A stretch of 64,000 bases of DNA. Origin: Tachypleus tridentatus. Its lineage: Eukaryota; Arthropoda; Merostomata; Xiphosura; Limulidae. The stretch lies in NCBI RefSeq assembly GCF_004210375.1, contig NW_027467782.1, positions 30,359,276-30,423,275 on the forward strand, written 5' to 3'. The notes beneath the pieces were generated by a model. That model did no database searches. It saw nothing but the letters and a program-made list of their open reading frames with translations, and was not told the DNA's origin. The translations under genes and the position numbers were made by a program. This document shows, piece after piece, positions 35,871-48,785 of the stretch; position 1 is the first letter of the stretch, and each line of letters opens with the position of its first letter.

Positions 35871-38800
35871 TACATTTGTGCAGCTACCTCCCTCTGCTAT
35901 TGTTATTCAATCCTCACTTTCATGGCAGGTTATAAAAGAAGAACACCAGCCAAGGGTAGAGGAAGTAAGCAGCTATCAGAAATGCATTTTCAGTGCATGA
36001 AATATGTTAACTTCCAATATGGTCTTACCTCCTTTCATATAAAACTTGAATTCAACACTGCAAAGTTTAAGCATACAATGTGGGAACCAAGTGGAAAGTG
36101 ACTCCCCCTGAATGAATGTATGTGCTTTGAGATGAAAATGAAACACACTTATGAGGTACCATACTGACTTCTGGAACAGGTATGCTCTTTGCTCATGATG
36201 TAGGAAATGAATCTGACATAGGTGTAATCCACAGTAAAATATAAACAGAATTAGCTACATACACGTGCAATCTCAACCAGACAAATGAGATTTCATGACT
36301 TGTCCTTGGCATTAGAAGGTTGATGATGAAAAAAAGATAAATTATGACATAAACATAAACGTGGCTAAGCCACGTGGACTGTGTTATCTATATATATACA
36401 TAACAAGCCTAATCATAAGTATACAGGAATTAAGAAGTGGAAGTTAGCTTCTGGCTGAAACTGGACAAACTTCCAAAACCACATTAGGAACAAGAAGTAT
36501 AATACATCAAAACTAGCATTACCGGGTTGCCTCAAATCAACCTCATGAACAAAGCAATATCTGTAACCAGTGTCACAAACAGAAATCGTTCATTACCCAG
36601 TCATAAATACAGAAAAGTGATATCCAGCATCTGGAATTATTAGGAAGATTTGTAACACTTACTCAACCATAGGAACAGTGCACTTATGTCCTGTATCTGT
36701 CACTGAGAAGCAGGTGAAGTCCCCCAAACTCAATTGTAGGAGCTGGAAAAGAACCTCCTGCAACCAGAATTAATGAGAATAGGAGTCTCTACCATAAACA
36801 GCTATAAGAATAGGAGAGTGTCATCCTGCACCTAGTTTTAAGAGGAGGATTCTGTATAGGCTTGGCCTGCTATAACCTATTTGTTACTTTATTTTGACAG
36901 GAGTCCACCTGATAAAAAGCATCCAGAGGAAATGGAAGAAGGCAGATCAGCCTTGCCCTCTTCTAACTGGTAAAGTAAATTTCTAGTCTCACTCATGATC
37001 AATCTTTTCAGAAACTAAGAAATGGGTAAGAACTCCCATGTTACACTGAAAGAAAAAAGGGGGAATTAAATGTGGTGGGGAGTCCAGAAGACCATCACAC
37101 TAGAGAAAGTACAATGGGTATCTTTAATTCCTACTTTTAAAAGCATATCACTCCCAATTAATGCAATCAAAAGGTCAGCAAGCATGGGTGATAATCCCTT
37201 CTGCTATACTCAGGAAGTCCATGAGTGATGGTCTCCAAATGATATATACATATACATACCACAGGGTATGCTACAAGTGGTCTTGTTGAAACATCCCATT
37301 CCTACAGTGAGTGTTATAATGTAATCATGACGTCAATAGTGCATATCTGACCAGGCAAAAAGATATGACAAAATGATGAATAAGGTGAGAAAACACATTG
37401 TGGAGGTGGGGGCCTTCCATGGAGGAGTTAGAATACACCAGCCTAATGAGTTATTATGAAAAATGAAAGGTTTCCAGGGTATAAAAGTTGGGAAATTGAA
37501 CCTCAAAAGTAGTCAGGAAATACCACATAAAATCATAAGGAGAGAACTAGACAAAAGTTGATCAGCATCAGCACCAGTGAAAGATGAAAGTGATAGTCAA
37601 ACAGCATCCATGAGCAGCACAAATCTTAGGGATGAAAGACCAGTTAAGCAGTATGACATAAGAGAAATGGTAGAAGAAGCAGGTAACATTGAAAACAGAA
37701 ATATCTAATTTGTGATTTCTATAAGCAATGAGGAGAAGAAAATAAAATCTTGAGGGGGGAAGAGGATGATGGAACATGAAAATGAAAGTTCAAAGTAAGA
37801 ATGGTAAAGATGTAAAGAATCACACTAAGATCCCAATCATCCATATTATAGGAACATAGAGGATGCATGACTTGAAATAATAAAAATGTAGAGAAATGAA
37901 AGGGAATGACAAAACCTGCAGAAAAGAAATGTGTTTGACAAGTCTATCAGATATCTAGAAATGACCAACGTGGAGAACCCTTTGTCAAACAACCAGGTGA
38001 AGAACAAGGAAAGAGAATGAACAGAAGGGTAGAAAGGAAAAAACTCACAACAAATAGATCAAAGTCTTAAGGTATACTCTCACCTATGTGGTAAATAGAC
38101 ATGAAAGAAGGACTAAGGGTACAAGAAAAAAAAAGATGTAACACATGGGGTCAATCCCTGGGCTGAAACAATGCACCTGACAAAAGCCATGTGTGAAGGC
38201 AGAGTGTGGTGACATCTGGACGAACAATATATAACTGAAATCAACAGAATACAGATTTAAGGGTAGACAAAGGTCACACAACTAAAGGCTGGAGCAGTGA
38301 GAATGATGGTTATATTGGCCAAGACAGAACCACTAGTAAAACAAGACATAGTGTAGTTTGGAATAAAAATAGAACTCTTGAAAGAATATCAAATAAGATA
38401 TTAAGCATAATTGTGAAGAATTCTCCAAACTTGACTGAACACGACTACCCCCCAAAGTTAGTGGATAATAAACAGAAGAAGAAAGAAAAGGAAATTTGGT
38501 GATCCAGTGGAGAAAGGCATAAATGAGATATCTCCAACTGAAAACATATCCACCTACAGGCCTGTAGATTAAGAGACTATTCCACATGTAGAATCTTGTT
38601 GGGAGGAGATAAAAATCCATTACCAGATTTAGGAGAAAAGGCAAGTGAAGACCACAAAGTGGTAATTGTGGGCCCAGAAAAGAGATTTAGGATCTGAAAA
38701 CACAGAGACCTTGAACTGTTACTTCCTGGCTCTGTGATACGAGTTACTACAGTGAAGATGTCAGAATGTAACATTACCACCCACTCCATGATAGAGAAAG

Positions 38801-38989
38801 GAAGAAAGTAGGATAAAGCTTGATGAACTGCCAAAAACTTGAGAATGGTGATATGGAAAGAAGAACTCCAAGCTGTAGATTACAAAGATAAAATGACATT
38901 ACTAGTGTCATGAACATAAGAAAAAAAACCAAAGCAAAGCTCAGCTCTGTAACCAGGAAAGAATAAAACATGTCAGTGATGGAACAAAA

Positions 38990-40080
38990 CAAACATTTAA
39001 GTTCTAAGTTTACAAAATTAGTATGATAAGGCACATAGTGAAGAATTACAAAAAAAGAACAGCATTTATTCAAATAGAACAATCAAGTACATATTACTGG
39101 TATGTAATCTAGAAATTATCTAAATCTACCTAATTAGCAAAGTACTAATAAGTATCAAATAGACAACCATCTAAGTGTATCTAGCCCACAAAATATGTAA
39201 TAATAATAACTGTGCAAAATGATTAAGATTACCTAGAAAACACATTAATAATCCACATCTAACTTACAATTCATCTGAAGTAATCTAGATGACAAAGGAC
39301 ACATAATTACATCCAACACTGAAGAAAATTATGAGAATAAAGCATGGAGATAAAAACAATGAAAAATATCATTCTTATAGATTAGTGAATTACATGTTAC
39401 TAGTAAAGATATGTGACATACAAGCTATTTAAACATATATAGCTTAAAAAGTACTGATAAATATCAGACAAACCATCTAAATCGGCATAGTCCACAAAAT
39501 AATAAAAAAAATGTGCAAACCAATAAAAATTACCTAGAAAACACATTAAGAATCAATATTAATTCACAAATCCTCTAAATTAACCTAAAGAAAAAAGGAC
39601 ACATTTAAGTCCTACACTAACAAAAATTAAGATGATAAAGCACACAGTTAAGATTCATGAAGAAAATTATTAAAAGATAATAAGAATTGTTTGTCTGAAG
39701 TTAAGCACAAAGTTTCACAATGGGTTATCTATGCTCTGTCCACCATGGGTGTTGAAACCCAGTTTCTGATATTGTAAATCCACAGACATACTGTTGCACC
39801 ATTTGAGAGCTGGAATAACAAATAAGATGTTACAAGTAGTAATCATGTGTAACTTGCAATCAATTTAAACATATTTAGTTAAAGAACTTAGTAAAAATAA
39901 CCTAACAAGCCCTTGAAATTTGTTAAGTCTACACAGTATTTAATATTAATGAATATGCAAAGAAAAACAACAAAGTAATAATCAATATCTCATTTGCAAT
40001 GCCTCTAAAGACACTTAGATGACAAATGACACATAAATTTCTAACATAGCAAAGTCCAAACAGAGATGACACAAAATACT
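38990..40080. repeat. Satellite-like tandem repeat, about 310 bp x 3.4
   Basis: The phrases gacacat..aagtc..(c)aacac, ataaagcaca, tttaaacatat, cctagaaaacacattaa and agtactaataagtatcaaat recur at about 310-bp intervals (38990, 39300, 39598 and about 40025). The last interval is lengthened by a 126-bp SINE. Units are considerably diverged. Confidence 0.75.
39690..39815 (-). mobile_element. Family 2 SINE inside the 310-bp repeat
   Basis: The copy has gttaagcacaaagtttcaca at its tail side, a B box region gttgaaacccagttt and a diverged head (accatttgagagctgg). Subtracting it restores the satellite period. Confidence 0.75.
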
Positions 40081-40775
40081 TAATTCTTCCATTTTTTTAG
40101 ATAAGGACAAAGCCACACAAAAAGTATTGGAGCCAAGCTACAAGTGTATTAACCAAGTGTGAAGCATTCATGTTGAAATACTTATCATGGATTCCCTGAT
40201 AGAGCTGGAAGCAACAGGATAAAGGACAGGAAGAACAATTCACCACCAAAGTGAATGACATTGCAGTACAGGAATGGGTGGAAGGTGAAAACTCTTTAAG
40301 AAGTGTACAGTGTAATAGATTAAAATAAGCTACTGGAGAAAAAGAGTCCAAATTATTTTCTCATTAATTGTATTTTTTCTCAGAAACAATGCCACATGAA
40401 AAATAAGAAGAAATAACTGTTGAACATACAAACGTAGCTTCCTGCAAATTAAGACATAAACTTTCTTTGCAGATGAAGTCTAACCTGATTCCTGAGAAGC
40501 TGTTTAACAGTAACATTTTCGACTGTAACAGGAAATGCATAGTTGACACAATGTTTGCAATTCATGAGATCTCTTATATTTCAGTAGCATGCAAAAAAAC
40601 ATAACTAAACAATGCTGTACCAATAGAGAAGGTGTGAAATGATGTAAGACCATATCAGAAGTTAACATTTTTCTTGTGTATTTCTTTCAGAATCTGCCAA
40701 TTCTTAAAAGTGAAAATTGAGCGAGAATGGCAAAAAGAGCTAAGCTGCTTCAATATAGGTAGCACAATACTGTTG

Positions 40776-40905
40776 GTGGAAAGTAGTCACATGATATGTA
40801 CATGTTCAGAAATGGTGCAAAATTGATAGGGATATATAGACTGGTGCACTGATTGAGAAAAGTTTTTTAACAATGCTCAAAGAGCAGAAGAAATGTGATA
40901 TAGCT
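40776..40905 (+). repeat. DIRS terminal inverted repeat, right
   Basis: It contains agtcacatgatatgtacatg and aatgctcaaagagcagaaga, the counterpart of the left terminal repeat. Confidence 0.7.
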
Positions 40906-41585
40906 GTGTTTGAGATCATACTGGAATAATTATTATTAAAACAATGCAACACATATAATACAATATGTTAATAATATAATAACACTTATTTATTGCTAAA
41001 GTACAGTTTATTAATACAATCACACTGTCTGCTTTAAACTCAATTATCAAATAATACAAATATTACTATGTAACCAAGAGTTTACCAACACAGTTACATA
41101 ATAAACTCTCTAAAGACACAGAGCATTGTTTACTAACACAATCACATTGTAGTGTTAATGAACAAAATGACATTATGATTTTTTTGGTTTTAAAACACTT
41201 AAGTAACACAGACACAAATATCAGACACTAAATATTCCACTTAATAAATCAAGTAACAAAAGTATTTAACATTTTTACTGTCAGAATATAGTCTTCTAAC
41301 ATAGTCCAATGCAGAACTTCATATTGTTTTACATTAACCTGCTATATTGCTGTCATTTACACAATATTTAATTATTCTTGTTAATTTGTCTTGTGAGGTT
41401 CATTAACATATATTTCTTTACATCTAGCAAATGTTTAGTATTATTTAATTGGTCCTGAAGTCTCCACAATGTTCTATTTACAAAAGCCTTCAGTAAATTC
41501 TTAAACTAGAAAAACACATTATAGGAAAAAAATATCTAATAATAATGGCCTCTGAAGAGAATACATAAAAAAAGTTTGTGTGTGT
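40906..41585. other. Intronic AT-rich stretch
   Basis: No gene is seen. Loose repeats of words such as tttactaacacaatcac and ttattaatacaatcac hint at an old tandem repeat around 41000-41160. Confidence 0.4.
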
Positions 41586-41699
41586 GTTTTCATACAGCAA
41601 AGCCACATTGGGCTATCTGATGAGCCCACTGAGGGGAATTGAACCCCTGATTTTAGCATTGTAAATCTGGAGACATACCGCTGTACTAGCAGGGGGAGA
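41586..41699 (-). mobile_element. Family 3 SINE
   Basis: The AC/GT-rich tail (gtgtgtgtgttttcatacag), gcaaagccacattgggctat, the B box region gaattgaacccctgatttta and the head gtactagcagggggag are all present. Confidence 0.85.
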
Positions 41700-41740
41700 A
41701 AAGCTTTAATGAAGAAATGTAGTAAAAAATTTATTGTTGT

Positions 41741-41852
41741 TTTAGTAAAATCCTACACATTGGACTGTGTTTTCTGTCCACTGTAGTGAATTGAACTCAT
41801 GAATTTAGAGATTTAAATCCATAAAGTTACTGCTGACCCACTGGGTTTGGGG
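41741..41852 (-). repeat. Degenerate SINE (family 2/3)
   Basis: Weak similarity runs from taaaatcctacacattgg through gaattgaactcatgaattta to gctgacccactgggt. Confidence 0.55.
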
Positions 41853-42686
41853 ACTGCTAAAAAGTTAGAATTCAGTCAGTTTTGCTGAGGTTTGTTTTTG
41901 TAATTATAAATATATTTAGAATAACTTATCCATTTTACAAATGCTCTTAAATGTTTACTACATCTATCATACATATATATATCAAGCAGAAATGCTGTTT
42001 GTGCATATACACTTCTCACCTACACTTGGCATGCACCTTCAGGGCCTCTACAGAAAGTCTTGATGGATCAGCACATAAACCTAGTTCTCTATGTTATCCC
42101 TCTTGGCCACTATGTATTTTACCTACTATTTTACTGATATCTATATAACTCTGAAAGTACTCTTAGCACCCTCCTAGGAGTGATATTGGTGGGCTTGCAT
42201 TTGGATCTAATCGCTGTATGTTACTTTCTAAGGACTACTATGTCTTCTCCCCGTGTGCTGAGTAGATATATCAGATATTTGAAAATCATAAGCATGGGAT
42301 GGCTTTGGCATGACTGTAACCATTCTGCACATTACTCAAGCCTACTCAGTTAGAGACTGCATGATTATTCCCATGTCTAAATAAGTTATATGTGGAGTTT
42401 TTGTTTTTAATCTGTAATTTGTCTCAAAAGGACAGTGTACATCCTGTGCACAATATTGCTGTGGGTCCATACTAAATTTTGCACTTCGCTGCTCCACTAG
42501 AAGTAACATGTTAGGCAGCACAAACATAAGCAGTTTTTCTATTATCCCATAGTTAGCCATCATAATCAAATATAAAATGATTAAATATAATGGAAAAAAA
42601 CTGTTAATTCTTTATATTTTAACATGATCACTGATCAAATGATGCAAATAAATTTCCTACTTTAATAACATGAAAACATACCTCAC
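41853..42686. other. Noncoding stretch
   Basis: The open frame at 41951-42148 and its surroundings look transposon-like but carry no motif that I can name. Confidence 0.35.
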
Positions 42687-42959
42687 CATCTAAAATGTAA
42701 AGATACTTATTAAAGTTGTTCATGTATTTCTGAAGATGCTGGAATTGTTCTTTGAGAACAGTTAATATCTGTGTCTTGATAATACTTGAGAGCCAAAACA
42801 TACTGTATTCAGATGATTTTCAAATCGAGGAATTATTCTGACAGAATGAAGCAAAGAATCCAAGATATCCAACAAAACTGTTTCAAGATTATGGTGAGTT
42901 GGTTCAAGTTTGATCTGCTGTCCAACTGCAACCAATTTTATAATAAACATGTGATTTTC
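42687..42959 (-). pseudogene. Dynein exon: tail, most upstream recognised
   Basis: Acceptor TTTCAG precedes ENHMFIIKLVAVGQQIKLEP, THHNLETVLLDILDSLLHS and IIPRFENHLNTV. After a T run the frame shifts to FWLSSIIKTQILTVLKEQFQ and HLQKYMNNFNKYLYILDG before donor GTGAGG. The last part fits the dynein tail block ending (F/Y).KY.YL.DG. No exons upstream of this were recognised. Confidence 0.82.
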
Positions 42960-44635
42960 CTGAAACAAAAAAGACATGCATACAAATTTTACTCTATAGA
43001 CAAATAGATATTTTTGTGCAACATACTGGATGGCTGCATCTTATCTACTCTACAAAGCCTAAAAAAATTTGTAAAAGTTTAGAAAATATTTTAATGTTTT
43101 CTAACTAATCTGTAACATTTTTTTTCTTTTTGTGACAAGCAAGTAAACAACTGCATGAAGGTTGTATAGGTATGCAAACATGTATTTTAAAATGCAGTCC
43201 TCTGTTATACAGAACTTATCAACTAAAACTAACTGCTCACCATACTTAACTCTCAATTTGTATAAAATATATTTTTGTACAGCCAAGGATTTGAACTGTA
43301 CAAGTAAATGGCTGGGTTCATTTTCTACTTATGTATGTGTGGTGATGAAAAGCATTATTTTTACAGTTAATAGGTTTTAATTTTTATCTTATGTGGAGTA
43401 ATAATCAAAGTTTAAATTTTTATCTTATCTGAAGTAATAATCAAAGTCTTAATAAAAAAGGTAAACAAAGTTCTGATACTGTAATGAACATCACATATGA
43501 ACACAAACAGTACAAAATGATTTACAGTAATTTAAGGTGTATGTCTAAAACTCATGAACATTATACTCAGATTAGTTGACTAACTTTTATCCACAAAGAA
43601 GAAAGAAAAGTATATTTAGCCCATATTTGGAAGTAAATTTTCTACAATGCTAAATAAACAACAAAACCAATGTTTAAAGTAATTTTTAAGAAATTTTCCA
43701 TTGGTTTTTTTGTAAACAATGAAAATATCTTTTCTGTGGTAAACTTTAGAAAATAACATGGGGATGTATTAAAGGTACAAGTTCTTTTACAAGGCAATCA
43801 AGCTTGGTCATTGAAATTACATAATATACATAGAATTATGCTATTTTAGGTAAAGTAATAAAAAAAAAAAAAGAATGAATCCTACTAATTATAAGCTAAT
43901 CAAGCACAAAATTTAAATGTGAATTAAAACACACAAGAGAAACAATCATAATACATGTATACACAAAAATGTTTTGGGAGAGTAACCAAAACTTTTTTCC
44001 TTCTTCTCTGAAAGCTGTTAGTTTGTATCACTGTAGTTTAACTTTTTTTTAATGTTGAAGAATATATACTCAGCAGTGTGTTGTGGTTCTTGCACTTGTA
44101 TACTTCTTTGTAAACCTTTTTTTGAAAATGCAGAAAAAATGTTTTAGGACTGTTTCTCTTTGTGTGTAAATTAAAGTTTTTCTACTTTTATTCTTAATGC
44201 AAATCTTATGTGAGTTGTATGATAGTGTCAGTTAACATTAACTTTGATATTCAAAGATGACTACAACGATAACTTGAATTTTATAATTCAGATGTTTTAC
44301 CTCAAAACATTGTAAATGGGTTGGTAAATGTTGTGTAGCAACTTTCCACTGGCTAAGGCTAACCACTTCAAAAAAGAATTTCAAAAGATTAAAAAAAATA
44401 GAAAGACACAAGAGGCTTATGCCTATCACTATTATAAATAAAGAGATGTGTAAACTGTGGGAGATGGCAGCAAGGGCTTAAGCTTTTATAAGAAAGGGTA
44501 CATCAACTAACAATGATTTTCAGAAAGTTAGGAAGAGTATTATACAGTGGAGGTAACTGTAACGAGCCTGTTCTATTGAACAAAATATTTTATTCATTGA
44601 ATTGTATATACAAGGAACTACTAGAGAGAAAGTCA
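42960..44635. other. Noncoding stretch upstream of the dynein exons
   Basis: It is AT-rich, with a short direct duplication near 43376-43445 (tttttatcttat..gaagtaataatcaaagt). The minus-strand stretch at about 44310-44380 ends in a donor-like site and encodes SQWKVATQHLPTHLQCFE; I could not assign it. Confidence 0.4.
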
Positions 44636-44639
44636 ACAA

Positions 44640-45640
44640 AAGAAACAGAGAAGGATGTGGATGATAACCTAAGAAGATTGTAGTTATGGGTGATTCCTTG
44701 ACAAAGTATGTGAATAGGATTGTCTGTGGGGTAAATACAGAGAAAATAATTAAACAAACATATTCCTTTAGAAAGAAAAGGGTAGCTCCAAATAAAAAAT
44801 CAGGTTGGTTCACAAAGGGTATAAGAGATAAAATTAAAGAAAACCATTGTATATTCAAGAAATATAACAAAGTCTTCAGATAAGGTAAAACCCTTTAGGA
44901 CTGATAGAGATCGGCCTATATTTAATGATTATGAGAAGGCTGGGTTATTAAATTTGTTTTTCTTCAGTTTTAATTAATGAATATTTAAAAGGTATTCCTA
45001 ATCTTGAACAGGTTGAAAAAGATGATTTCATTAATTCTGAGCTTGTTTAGAAAACATTGAGCAGTTTAAAGAACGATAAGGCTACTGGGCTAGATATTTA
45101 CCAAGAAATTTGAAGGAGGTTAAGGATTAGATATATAAGCTGCTTGCTACTATTTTTGTTAGTTCTTGAATAGTGGGCAGGTGCCAAAGGATTCTAAGTT
45201 AGCTAATATTTCACTCCTCTTTTCATGAGAGATAATAATTCTCCCAGTGATTACAAGTGTATTAATCTTACATCAGTTGTGAAAAAAATTTAAGAAAGTC
45301 TGATAATAGAGGCTTTACAAAGTCATTTCAAAGGGTTACTGATTATGTAGATGAGGATAACAGTGTAGATTTGGTATATTGACCTTCAGAAAGCATTTGA
45401 CAAGGTGCTAAATAAAACATTTAAAAGGAATTATCTCTGTAGGTATTAGAAAACAATTACCTAACTGGATAGAAGAGCAGCTGAATGGAAGATTGTTACT
45501 GTAAATACAATTCAGTCACACTATTAATATCACAAGTGAGAGTCAGGTTTAGAACCTTTGCTCATTTTTTGATTTACATCAATGACATAATAAAGGAACA
45601 ATTAGTTCTAATAATAAAATAATTGTATAGGTGAGAAAAT
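44640..45640 (+). pseudogene. CR1/L2-like LINE remnant
   Basis: VVMGDSLTKYVNRIVC (about 44682-44730) resembles the esterase-like domain of CR1-type ORF1. RKKRVAPNKKSGWFTKGIRD and KIKENHCIFKKYNK match the endonuclease-RT linker. Further on NDKATGLDI, NSGQVPKDSKLANIS and DLQKAFDK (about 45380-45410) are reverse transcriptase blocks, with motif A decayed. Frame changes and stops are frequent and the catalytic YADD block is not seen; a trace of LIYINDI lies near 45570-45590. Confidence 0.72.
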
Positions 45641-45842
45641 AACAAATGCAAAATAGATTATAAAGTAATGTTGAAAGAGTCAACAATTTAAAATAACTTT
45701 ATTGATAAAACATGAATACCATGTTTTGGGCAACAGCACTTCATCAGCTCTGGAGTATTTATGTACACATTATATTGTAAACATCACAATCTGAGTTGAT
45801 GCTTTTCAGTTTACCTATTGTTATTATACTAACAAGCAAAAA

Positions 45843-46140
45843 AGGATTTACAAATCTGTATTTTATAAACAGAATTTTAAGAAATGTTCTGATCTTCCCA
45901 CATTTTCTATAACTGAGGATATAAAAACTTGCTTTCTTAAAGAACTCATTATATTATATTCTACATAATATTATATTTCTCAGTTTTCCTATTGTTATTA
46001 TAATAACAAGAAAAAAAGGATTTACAAATCTATATTTTATAAACAGAATTTTAAGAAATGTCCTAGTCTTCCCACATTTTCTGAAACTAAGGATATAAAA
46101 ACTTGCTTTCTTAAAGAACTCATTATCTTATATTTTACAT
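45843..46140. repeat. Tandem duplication, about 172 bp unit
   Basis: The segment from ggatttacaaatctgtattt to aaagaactcattat at 45845-45965 recurs at 46017-46137 with a few changes. The shared flank cctattgttattataataac precedes both. Confidence 0.85.
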
Positions 46141-47189
46141 GTGAATAATTAAGTATACAAATACTACATATCTTTCTTTCCCGTAGTATTTATTATTTAC
46201 AACAATCTTTAATTTTTTTAAATTCTGATTAAACCTGGTAGCTGTCACATGAAACATCAAACCTGAGGTGTTACTTCTTTGTGACTCAATATTTCAAGAA
46301 GACAACGTACTATTTGTGGGATAGTTTAATTGCATTCTACTTGACCTTGTGTTTGTGAGGATACTTTGAAGTTGTCACAAGAAACAAAGACATTTCTATG
46401 TCCTGGTACCCTTTTCTCCATTTTCTTGTGATAAGCAAATTTTATGGTTATGATGAAGCCTTCAATTGAATCTGAGGAGAGCAGTCTGTCTTTTAAGAAA
46501 GCCAAAACTTGGTTCTTGAAGTCTTATCAATGTTTATACTTACTGAAAATTTGAAAATGTGTACTACAGTTTAACTTTTTCATTTAGAATATCCTTTAGT
46601 TTCCCTTGATACAATAAATAGTGTTGAATTTGTTGTCTTTTTTTATTCCATTTGTTACAAATCACTGCAATTTTCTTCTCTAAATTAGATTCATGAATCT
46701 CTCATTTTTGTGGAGATCAAGAGATGCATAATGATACAGAAAGTTCACTGTTACATTATTGATTCGTTGTTGCTTGATGAAGTGTTTTATGGCACAAAGC
46801 AGCTAGGCTATCTGCACCAAACATCTGGTAAAAAGTTAAAAGTAAATTTAGTAAAATTCATAAAAGGAAATTAAGGTAAAACAAAACAAAGTTAAAAAAA
46901 ACAACATAAATAGCATAAAACCAATGTTTACATCTAGTCTACAAAGTCAAGAAAAAATTACAGAAATTTAAGTTGTAAAGGACTTTCTGTAGTGTAACTG
47001 TAATAATGATAACTCACCAGGAAGACTAACAGGTAAGTACAAAAACCACCATCAGTCACCTGATATAATAATACCTTGCCAGGATGACTAATGGGTAGTT
47101 CGAACAGCAGCGTTAGTCACCTGAAGTTGGCCTTTCCAGTCCTAGCATCGAGTTATTTCATGTTAGGCCAGTTTCTAATTTTAAATTGA
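46141..47189. other. Noncoding stretch
   Basis: No gene recognised. A SINE-like tail fragment (ggcacaaagcagctaggcta) is at about 46790-46815. Confidence 0.35.
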
Positions 47190-48785
47190 ACTAGATGATT
47201 TTAAAAGGGAACCACATTAAAAGGTGTAATGTAGAAATTAAAAAGATTAATGACCTTTAGAAAACTAAAAACATTACCAAGGTGGACAGTGTCACCATCA
47301 CTGTCTAACATTATGGACAAACCTTGGGACAGAACATGTTTAAAATGGTGCCGTTGTTGAGAGTCATAACAATGACAAGAAAGTAAAATGTGGCTTATTG
47401 TAATTTGAGTGTTACACAAACTACACACTGGTGCATCAGTCCCAGATAAAAGCAAATGATGAGTTAAAAAACTGTGACCAATGCGTAGTCTAGTTAGAAC
47501 AACTTACTCTCTTCAACCCTGACGCAAGCAAGACGACTAAAGTCCAATATAATGTTTTATTTGGAAAAGCTTGTTTTCGTGTTGCTAACTCCAAGTCAAC
47601 TGCCAGCTGGCACAGAGATGAGTCTTGAATACAGGACCATAGTCTATGTATGGGACAGGTACAGTGGTGATAGAGCCAGAGCAGATAGACTTAGCTGCAG
47701 TGTCAGCAAGCTCATTCCCATGAATACCAAAGTGGCCTGGTATCCAGAAAAACTGGATAGAAGTAGATGTTAAAGAGAAATGGGCCAGTGGTTTTGAATA
47801 TCAGCAAGAACAGGGTGTAAATTAACTTGAAGCAATTCCAGGTCCAGTAGAGAACTATGCGAGTCAGTATAAATAGTGCAGTTTGACTACTGCTTAACTT
47901 CTATGTGATCCAGGGCAAGGGAAATAGCATACAGTTCAGCAGTAAACACAGAAGCTGTAGTGGGGATTCTGTGTGCAACCACCGAACCACAACAATCCAT
48001 GGCAGAGCCAACACAGTCACCTGATTTTGAACCATCTATATAAATAGGAATGCAAGGATGGTTCAAAAGATGTTCAGCAAATTGCAGATAATATTTCCAA
48101 TCAGGAGTGTCAACTTTTCTCAGATGATTTAAAGATAAGTCACAATTAAGAAATGTAAGAAGCCATGGTAGGATCGGCTAACCAGTGGATACAGCAATGT
48201 TTATTGAGAACAGACCCAATTCATCTAACTGTACCTGATATGAATGCCAAAAGGAGCAATGGCAAACCATCTGGTCTGAAAAAGCATGGCCCAACAAGGA
48301 AGGAAAACAAAACCCCAGATGAGATGCTTTGGTAAGGAACAAAGTATCAAAGCATATTGTAAAGACAGTTGCAAACAATGGAGGTGCAAAAAGGTTCATG
48401 AGACTCTATGTATAAGCTCTGAACTGGGAAAGTGCTGAAAGCCCCAGTGCAGAGCCAAAGACCTCAATGATGAATAGGATCTAGCATCTTTAAGGCCAAA
48501 GGTCAGCCAGAGTTATAGTTCAATAATCCACAGTCAAGTTGCGACTAATAAGAGCACTACATATCTTTAGCAGAGAACGTCGATCTGCTGCCCAAGTGGT
48601 GGAAGAGAGGACACAGAGGATGTTCCGTGCTCTTATACATTTGACCCATGTGTGGTGTAAAGGTCAGCATACAGGCAAAGATAAGTTCCAAGAACCTTGT
48701 CTCAGGGACCACAGACAGCACAACTTCACTGATATGGAGTTCAGGATCAGGTTGAATACACTTCTGACAATTTTGTTTAAGATCC
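47190..48785 (-). pseudogene. LINE with RNase H domain: RT end, RNase H and C-terminal zinc region
   Basis: Minus-strand reading from 48785 down gives the end of reverse transcriptase (LHISEVVLSVVPETRF, RSLLKICSALI). RNase H follows at about 48050-47760: IPIYIDGSKSGDCVGSA, then RIPTTASVFTAELYAISLAL, with IYTDS and the later NELADTA-like region in other frames. The terminal HLLLSGTDAPVCSLCNTQ, a CxxC...H...C zinc block, precedes SHILLSCHCYDSQQRHHF and DGDTVHLGNVFSFL. An RNase H domain after RT is seen in I/Jockey-group LINEs. Many stops and shifts show it is dead, but DNA similarity to the family is good. Its upstream end is cut by a 34-bp minisatellite. Confidence 0.88.

Larger units (their letters stand above)
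35742..40905 (-). mobile_element. DIRS-like retrotransposon remnant 2, with inverted terminal repeats
   Basis: The ends are inverted repeats of about 130 bp: 35742-35870 on the minus strand and 40776-40905 on the plus strand share gtcacatgatatgtacatg and other blocks. Between them, minus-strand RNase H motifs occur at 38760-38680 (HSDIFTVVTRI, NSSRSLCFQILNLF). A tyrosine-recombinase-like zone lies at about 37850-37550, with a SPLKILF...SPH segment resembling the LKTVFLLALASGxRRSE block of DIRS recombinases. DIRS elements carry unusual termini and use a recombinase, not an integrase, to insert. All frames are broken, and a satellite occupies 38990-40080. No clear reverse transcriptase was seen. 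Confidence 0.6.

Noticed and set aside
37568-39082. Several 70-100-codon minus-strand ORFs as independent genes
   Set aside because: They are fragments of a decayed DIRS-like element and a satellite.
44310-44385. Further dynein tail exon
   Set aside because: SQWKVATQHLPTHLQCFE ends at a plausible donor, but no acceptor or dynein motif supports it.
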